Source of the DNA: Coenobita brevimanus
Taxonomy: Eukaryota; Arthropoda; Malacostraca; Decapoda; Coenobitidae
Length of the DNA: 64,000 nt
Assembly: GCA_032717465.1 (NCBI GenBank)
Contig: CM064658.1
Location: forward strand, 8,798,116 to 8,862,115
Direction of reading: 5' to 3'
Below the pieces are notes generated by a model. It ran no database searches. It was not told the DNA's origin and was given only the letters and a program-made list of their open reading frames with translations. Shown here one piece after another: positions 58,301-64,000 of the stretch; position 1 is the stretch's first letter; every line of letters starts with the position of its first letter. A program made the translations under genes and the position numbers.

Positions 58301-58419
58301 TTTTTTTTTAATTTTTTGCAGTTTTCGGACCATTTTGGGAATATTGGATCCCGGGACAATTATGTCCGGTTAGTGGGGATGTTCGGATATTGGGCGTCCA
58401 GATATTAGAGTGATTACTG
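55341..58419 (-). mobile_element. Tigger/pogo-type DNA transposon, 3.1 kb
   Basis: Ends are imperfect TIRs starting CAGTAATCA at 55341 and its complement TGATTACTG ending at 58419, flanked by TA duplications (55339-55340, 58420-58421). Subterminal repeats of 'TCCGGATATTGGG' type occur in both ends. The element encodes one intact transposase on the minus strand (56165-58066). TA target, TIRs and the CENP-B/DDE protein place it in the pogo/Tigger group of Tc1-mariner. An unbroken frame and both ends suggest a young, possibly active copy. Confidence 0.93.
56165..58066 (-). CDS. Tigger/pogo-like transposase (CENP-B/jerky type), intact
   Basis: DDE transposase that binds the element ends through an N-terminal CENP-B-like region and moves it to TA sites. 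The open frame reaches 58249 (694 aa), but its first 61 residues are hydrophobic and unlike the family. The ATG at 58066 or 58063, giving 'MAPPPEKRKRVVLTLKKKQ', is the likely start (about 633 aa). With numbering from 58249: psq-type helix-turn-helix 70-117 ('HEFNLARSTLFDIKR'); second CENPB-type DNA-binding domain about 140-205; DDE core with D242 in 'YNADETGLFY', D360 in 'LLLLDNAPAHP' and D395 in 'FLPPNMTALIQPMDQ'. D360 and D395 are 34 residues apart, as expected for this group. The acidic, Ser-rich C-terminus ends 'LSDSDSE', and AATAAA overlaps the stop codon. No lesion is seen. A domesticated gene is less likely because TIRs and TSD are present. Confidence 0.92.
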   Translation of the reverse strand: MMAPPPEKRKRVVLTLKKKQEILEKVDVGWSSSHILHEFNLARSTLFDIKRSRDKLMQYTADFSSRSKRNVERKVMFTPKFDEIDRSTLIWHRQQRAAGVMVRGTELKAAAEKFARLLDALDFKASEGWLFAFKLWHGLTNHKAHGEALDANEDGVDEFQHKVKGLIDREGLTLGQVYNADETGLFYCSLPMNTLAEETEKRVPGRKLSKERISALCCANANGMHRLKPVVVGHAKQPWCLCGVMDVLPVVWYHSLKAWFTAVIFKDWFHRHFIKEVINYQMKTLGIPRDQIKALLLLDNAPAHPCNKDLVDENGRIRCMFLPPNMTALIQPMDQEVIVATKRLYRRKFLGEVMVVLEDEDEHREGRDTQGQRTLENLRRYNIRSALYNWASAWKEVPVKTLENGWSRLLLGTDVEYDFLGFDVDDFHAWLRTHGDDVDVDNLREWLDDDEGDPGYQILSDIEIASSVAGVSTELEDSDEEGDDHADSSQQDTTPAIPKLSALREHLEFVLDYLEHPDCDREMGPLGLVEEVRAFRQRIIHRQNRRSLPQSTTDSFFRTVTPAVPSPGSTPLPPQDRPSCSKPQPSTSGTVESPLDVSLRLSSESSAVGMPSPRPSDATLGHLPVILSDSDSE

Positions 58420-58420
58420 T

Positions 58421-58421
<1 letters not shown>

Positions 58422-58460
<39 letters not shown>
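58422..58460. repeat. (AT)n microsatellite
   Basis: TA/AT tract between the Tigger right end and the RTE 5' end; the original microsatellite probably continued through 55300-55338 before Tigger inserted. Confidence 0.9.
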
Positions 58461-58461
<1 letters not shown>

Positions 58462-58463
<2 letters not shown>

Positions 58464-58617
58464 CTGGGGGTAGGGGGGGTTTCAAGAATACTCCCCCAGT
58501 ATCCCTGCTTGTCGTACGAGGCAACTAAAAGGGTTGGTGGTGGGTTAGTGCCCCACCCCGTAAAAAGAACTAACTAAAAAAGCAAATAAAGCGCCTCAGA
58601 CCCGGACGGACCATACG
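58462..58617 (+). other. RTE 5' leader with predicted hairpins
   Basis: Starts right after the TA tract with CCCTGGGGGTA, which can pair with TACTCCCCCAG (about 58490-58500). A second nested fold around 'CTTGTCGTACGAGGCAAC' with outer CCCT/AGGG follows. The part from 'TTGGTGGTGGGTTAGTGCCC' to 'AACTAACT' (about 58531-58575) is shared with the tiny RTE-derived elements at 14304 and 62425. Probably the 5' UTR of the autonomous element. Confidence 0.6.
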
Positions 58618-61600
58618 TTGACGACTAAGGAACGGACAAAGGACATTCTTAGGGTGGGGATGTGGAATGTGAGAGGAGTGAATGATGAAGTGAAAGAGAG
58701 AGAGATTGTTCAGGTGCTTGAGGATGCAAAAGTGGATATATGTGGATTGACTGAAACTACATGGAAAGGTGAAAGGGTGAGAGAATGGGAATATGGTTTA
58801 GGTATATGTGCGGGAGTCAGTGAAAATGAGAGGGCAAGAGAGGGAGTATGTCTGATGATAAGCAAGAAGTGGAAGGAGAATATAAGAGAGTATGGAACAG
58901 TGGGTGCAAGGATTGTATGGGTGAGGATGAAAGTAGATATACAAGCGTGGGCGATTTTGTGTGTGTATGCCTCGACAGAGGATCAAGTGGCAAGAGTGAT
59001 AGATGAGTTTTGGGTGAGTGTAGAAGCGTGTATGGACAAGTTTGAGAGGAGTGAGCGAGTGCTGTTGATTGGAGACATGAATGGCAAAGTTGGGAATGTA
59101 CAAGCGGATGGAGTGGTTGGTCAGTGGGGTGTGCCAGCTGACATAGATGGGAATGGAAGTGCTTTGGTGGACATCTGTGCTTGTAAGGGGTTGGTAATAG
59201 CCAACACCTACTTTCGGCATAAGTTGATCCAACGGTATACATGGAGAGTAATGAGGAGGATGGATGGTGAACTTGTTGAATGAAATCAGTCATAGACTAC
59301 GTGTGTGTGGATGAGCAAATGAGAAGACAAGTGTTGGATGCAAGAGTGTGGAGAGGGTGGGGGAATGGAGTCTCGGACCATCACTTAGTGATGGCCAAGA
59401 TAGAGCTGCAAAGAAAGTGGTTGAGGAGACGAAGGGGAAGACAGGAGGAAGCAACTCCTGTGAGAAGAGTGGAGAAGCTGCAAGACAGTGAGAAAATGAC
59501 AGAGTATAAGAGCATAGTGGAAGAAAGATTGGGAAGGTATATGCTAGAGCAGATGGAAGGGGTGGAAGACATATGTAAGATATTCACGGAAGAGATAGGC
59601 GCAGCGTGTGAGACGGTTTGTGGAGTGAGGAGGAGATGCAAGGGTGTGCAAGGGACAGCATGGTGGAATGATGAGGTGAAATGAGCTGTGGAACAAAAGA
59701 AGAAGGCATATAGTGAATGGTTAGCGAGTAGAGGTAGAGGAGAAGATGAGAGAGAGAAGAGAGAGGTATATGTGAGCAGGGGAAGGGAGGTTAAGAGACT
59801 GGTGAAGGAGAGTAAAAAGAAAGTGGATGAAGAGTTTGGGAGGAATCTGAGTGTGAAATGGAGGGAGAGTAAGAAATTGTTTTGGAAGGAGGTAAAGAAA
59901 GTAAGGCAGTGTGAAAGGGGAAATAGTAGGGGAGTGAAAGATAGGAATAATAGATTGTTGGTGGAGAAGAGAGAGAAACTGAGGAGATGGAAGGAGCACT
60001 TTGAGGATTTGTAGAATGTAGAGAGTGAGAGCAGTGCGAGTATAAGTGGTTGGGGAATGGCTGGGAGAAGAAGAGATGAGAGGAGGGAGGAAGAGATCAG
60101 TAGGGCGGAAGTAGTGGAAGCGATTAAGAAGATTAAGTTGGGAAAGGCCCCAGGAATTGATGGAGTGTGTGGTGAAATGCTTAGGTATGGGGGTGAGATT
60201 GTTGTGGAGTGGATATGGAAGTTGTGTAGATTGGCTTGGGAAGAGGGAAGGGTTCCAGAGGACTGGAAATCAGATATAATTGTTCCTTTATACAAAGGAA
60301 AAGGGGAGAGAGAAGTATGTGGTAACCATAGGGGTATTTGCCTACTTAGTGTGACTGGTAAAATATATGGTAGAATACTCATTGATAGGGTTAGGCATAT
60401 GACAGAGGAGCTAGTTGGAGAAGAACAAGGGGGATTTAGGAAGGGAAAAGGGTGTGGAGATCAGATATTTGTTCTAAGATGTTTAGTGGAGAAGTATCTA
60501 GAGAAGGGAAGGAACGTGTATGCTGCCTTCAAGGACTTGGAGAAAGCTTATGACAGAATAGATAGGCAAGGTATGTGGAAGGTATTAAGAATATATGGAG
60601 TGGAGGGGAAATTGTTGAGTACTGTGAAGAGTATGTACGAGGGAGCTAGGGCTACGGTGCGAGTGGATGGTGAGCTGAGTGAATTCTTTGATCTCAGTGT
60701 GGGACTGAAACAGGGTTGTGTGATGTCTCCATGGCTGTTTAATATATACATGGATGGGGTTGTAAAGGAGGTGCAGGGTAGGGCAGTGGATGTGGGGGTG
60801 ACTCTAATGAATGAGGGTGAGATCTGGAAGCTTCCGGTGTTGCTGTTTGCTGATGATACAGTACTGTTGAGTGAAGATGAATGGGAGTTGCAAGGTTTGG
60901 TGAATGAATTTGGGACAGTGTGTAGGAGGAGGAATCCGAAAGTTAATGTAAACAAAAGTAAAGTTATGGTGTTTGAGGGGAATGAAGTCACAGAGTGTGC
61001 AGTGAGGTTGGATGGTGAGGATATGGAGAATGTGAGTGCATTCAAGTACTTGGGTAGTGTGATGAGTAAGGATGGAACTTTGGGGGATGAAATGCGTGAA
61101 AAGGTAGAGCAGGGAAGGAAGGTTGTTGGTACACTGAAAGCAGTGATGAGATATAGGGAGGTGAGTATGGAAGTTAAGAAGTCACTGCATGATAGTATTG
61201 TGATCCCTACCCTGACGTATGGAAGCGAGGCATGGACTTTGCAAGAGGGGAACAAGTCAAGAGTGAGAGCAGTGGAAATGAGTTACCTGAGAGGAGCATG
61301 TGGAGTGACGTGGAGGGACAGGTTGACGAATGAAGAAGTGAAGGAACGCTGTGGGGTAGATGTGGATGTGGTTGAGAAGATTAGGAGAAATACACTGAGG
61401 TGGTTTGGACATGTGAAGAGAATGCAGAATGAAAGACTGACTAAGAGGGTGTATGTAGGTGAGGTGGAGGGAGGGAGAGAGAGAGGTAGACCAAGGATGA
61501 GGTGGAGGGATGGAGTTGAGAGGTATATGAGGGAGGGGGGGGTGAGTTGGGGGGAGTGTAGTCAAATGGTGGGTGACAGAGTGACTTGGAGGCGTTTTGT

Positions 61601-61655
61601 CTGTGGCCACCCTTTGCGGGATTAGGGCGTCGGCCTATAGATAGATAGATAGACA
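58462..61655 (+). pseudogene. RTE-clade retrotransposon, near full length (copy 5)
   Basis: Most complete RTE here: leader, EN, RT and TAGA tail, 3.2 kb. EN frame runs to 59283 (first ATG 58660): 'MWNVRGVNDEVKERE', 'LTETTWKGE', 'LLIGDMNGKVG'. A frameshift at about 59270-59283 leads into 'VIDYVCVDEQMRR' and 'VSDHHLVMAKI' (59280-59684). The downstream frame is shared and broken only by TGA at 59682-59684 (CGA in its relative) and TAG at 60012-60014 (TTG in its relative). The 522-aa RT frame (60057-61625) has 'GKAPGIDGVCGEML', motif A 'FKDLEKAYDRI', motif B 'GLKQGCVMSPWLFNIYMDG', motif C 'FADD' (60846-60857), 'FKYLGSVMSKDG' and the C-terminal 'RWFGHVKRM', ending 'VCGHPLRD'. Three lesions make it inactive in cis. 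Confidence 0.95.
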
Positions 61656-61945
61656 TATATATATAATATATGTATGTACACACAAAACAACTATCGTTAC
61701 ACCTTCTGCGCGATATAAAATGACACACGAATGAAGGTTTTTGATAACAGCCTCCTCCATTGGTATCCCTGCGTGTGTTTGTTGCATATTTATTATAAGC
61801 TATATCCATTGCTTCTCCCATGCATATTTCTACCTCGTCCTATTTGGCAACTCACCCACTGTCAGGCTTACCAACCCTAGCGAGACAGCCAGGTTGTTCA
61901 GTATGAAACACATCGAACCCCCCTGTAACGATAGTTTTTTTGCTG

Positions 61946-61949
<4 letters not shown>
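61656..61949. other. no gene seen
   Basis: Unique-looking flank between the RTE tail and the TA/TG arrays; no supported feature. Confidence 0.5.
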
Positions 61950-62424
<475 letters not shown>

Positions 62425-62562
62425 ACAGATGCTGTTGGCATCCCTACGTCAAGTGGGGTTGGTGGAGGATTAGTGCCCCTCCCTGTAAAACAATTAACTC
62501 TAAGCCCTTGGCCACCCCGTCTGGGATACATGGCGTCTGGCAATGAATGAATGAATGAAAAA
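62425..62562 (+). mobile_element. RTE-derived non-autonomous element, copy 2
   Basis: About 138 bp: head 'GTTGGCATCCCTACGTC', 'GGTTGGTGGAGGATTAGTGC', 'CCTCCCTGTAAAACAATTAAC', joined to tail 'GGCCACCCCGTCTGGGATAC', 'ATGGCGTCTGGC' and an AATG-type tetranucleotide tail (62541-62560). Same architecture as 14304-14440 but different tail repeat. It lies within the TA array. Confidence 0.78.
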
Positions 62563-62638
62563 CATATATATATAATATATATATGTACATACATATAATA
62601 TATATATATGTACATATATATAATATATATATATGTAC

Positions 62639-62684
<46 letters not shown>

Positions 62685-62704
62685 TATATATAATATATAT
62701 ATAT

Positions 62705-62769
<65 letters not shown>
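62563..62769. repeat. TA-rich microsatellite array
   Basis: Degenerate ATATATAATATATATATGTACAT units followed by a pure TA tract up to the next RTE copy. Confidence 0.95.
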
Positions 62770-62770
<1 letters not shown>

Positions 62771-64000
62771 GGACTTTTCTGACCACTACTTGGTGGTGGC
62801 CAGAATTAAAGTCCAAGTAAGATGGAGGAACAGAAGAAGGGAAAGACGAGAGGAAGGAGTAGTTGCAAGGAGAGTGGAAAGGTTACAAGAGGATGAGAAA
62901 AAGGCAGAGTATAAGAGAGAAGTGAAGGAACGATTGGGCAAAAATGAATTGGAGCAGATGGGGGACGTGGAAGGTGTGTGTAGAATATTTACAGAAGAAA
63001 TATGTGCAGCATGTGATGTGGTGTGTGGAAGGAAGAGAAGACGGAGGGGGGTGCAAGGAACAGCATGGTGGAATGATGAGGTGAAACGAGCTGTGGAACA
63101 AAAGAAGAAAGCTTACAATGAATGGATGAGCGAATAGAGGCGTGGAAGAGGTTGAGAGGCGGAAGAGAGAGTTATATGTAGAAAGAAAGGAGGTTAAGAG
63201 ACTGGTGAAGAGAGAGTAAGAAGAGAGTGGATGAGGAATTTGGGAGGAATCTGAGTGTGAAATGGAGGGACTGTAAGAAAATGTTCTGGAGAGAGGTGAA
63301 AAGAGTAAGGCAGGGTGGAAGTGAAGTTAGTAGGGGAGTGAAAAGATAAAAATGGTAGATTGTTGGTGGAGAAGGGAGAAAAAGTGAGGAGATGGAGAGA
63401 ACACTTTAAGGATTTGTTGAATGTACAGGATGGAAGTAATGCGAGTATAAGTGGCTGGGGAATGGCTGGGAGAAGGAGGGAGGTGAGAAGACAGGAAGAA
63501 ATCAGTAGGATAGAAGTTGTGGAAGCAATGAAGAAGATCAAGTTGGGAAAGGCCCCAGGAATTGATGGAGTGTGTGGTGAAATGCTGAGGTATGGGGGTG
63601 AGATTGTTGTGGAGTGGATATGGAAGTTGTGTAGGTTGGCCTGGGAAGAAGGAAGAGTTCCAGAGGGACTGGAAGTCAGGTATAATTGTTCCTTTATACA
63701 AAGGAAAAGGAGAGAGAGAAGTATGTGGTAACCATAGGGGTATTTGCCTACTTAGTATAATAGGAAAAGTGTATGGTAGGATACTTATTGACAGAGTTAG
63801 AGAAAGAACAGAGAAATTAGTTGGAGAAGAACAGGGAGGCTTTAGGAAGGGAAAAGGGTGTGTAGATCAGATATTTGTTCTAAGATGTTTAGTGGAGAAG
63901 TATCTAGAGAAGGGAAGGAAAGTGTATGCTGCCTTCATGGACTTGGAGAAAGCATATGACAGGGTGGATAGACAAGGATTGTGGAAAGTGTTAAGAATAT
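62770..64000 (+). pseudogene. RTE-clade retrotransposon, 5'-truncated, runs off window (copy 6)
   Basis: Begins in the last EN motif ('[19 protein letters not shown]', 62769 frame) directly after a TA tract. The linker reads in frames 62769-63137 and 63360-63731, with frameshifts near 63120-63225 and 63345 and a one-base insertion near 63666 in 'RVPEGLEV' (relatives read 'RVPEDWKS'). The RT continues past 63731 in another frame ('VCGNHRGICLLS', 'EEQGGFRKGKGCVDQ', 'FMDLEKAYDRVDRQG') to the window edge. The 3' part lies outside. It keeps CGA codons at two positions where copies 3 and 5 have TGA. Confidence 0.9.

Overview
This is eukaryotic, repeat-dominated, probably intergenic DNA. There are no bacterial-style operons. 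Dinucleotide microsatellites (TG/CA, TA) are frequent, and a short arthropod-type telomere-like CCTAA run lies at 10166-10193. Non-LTR retrotransposons of several families, tRNA-derived SINEs, a piggyBac and a Tigger/pogo transposon are present. Together these suggest a marine arthropod, most likely a decapod crustacean. That taxon call is an inference; no host gene is recognised with confidence, so species cannot be fixed. The only possible exon-like open frame outside transposons is 16374-16607, and it is weak.

Layout. 1-4724: an old composite repeat (AGGTCA-rich monomers, two tRNA-derived SINEs, a non-LTR RT remnant) with a later insertion of a TGAT-tailed RT fragment. 4725-7525: an RTE retrotransposon copy lying between a 48-bp inverted repeat with T-run/A-run ends. 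7526-10397: microsatellites, a 328-bp MITE candidate, a telomere-like run. 10402-13822: a piggyBac element with perfect 16-bp terminal inverted repeats (TIRs) and TTAA target duplications; its transposase is broken by two frameshifts. 13823-22989: short RTE-derived and SINE copies, a minus-strand RTE copy with a target-site duplication (TSD), a 123-bp TG tract, and a second copy of the old composite repeat.

22990-51400 is the main structural feature: a tandem array with a period of about 7.64 kb (three complete units and a partial fourth, ended by a 100-N gap at 51401-51500). Each unit carries a Jockey-like LINE pseudogene, an old RT remnant, AGGTCA monomers, a tRNA-derived SINE, a LINE 3' fragment, a TG tract and an antisense RTE fragment. 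The units are nearly identical but mosaic for diagnostic variants, which points to recent unequal exchange, probably seeded by recombination between two direct LINE copies.

51501-64000: a cluster of RTE retrotransposons. One copy (51501-55283) is split by a second, 5'-truncated copy with a 12-bp TSD. A Tigger element with an intact transposase frame (55341-58419) sits in a TA microsatellite. A nearly full-length RTE (58462-61655) follows with only three coding lesions. Then come long TA/TG tracts that include a tiny RTE-derived non-autonomous element, and a further RTE copy that runs off the window end.

The genes do not form a host pathway. The biology here is mobile-element ecology: autonomous RTE elements and short passengers that share their ends, two DNA transposon systems (Tigger apparently intact), and a tandemly amplified transposon composite.
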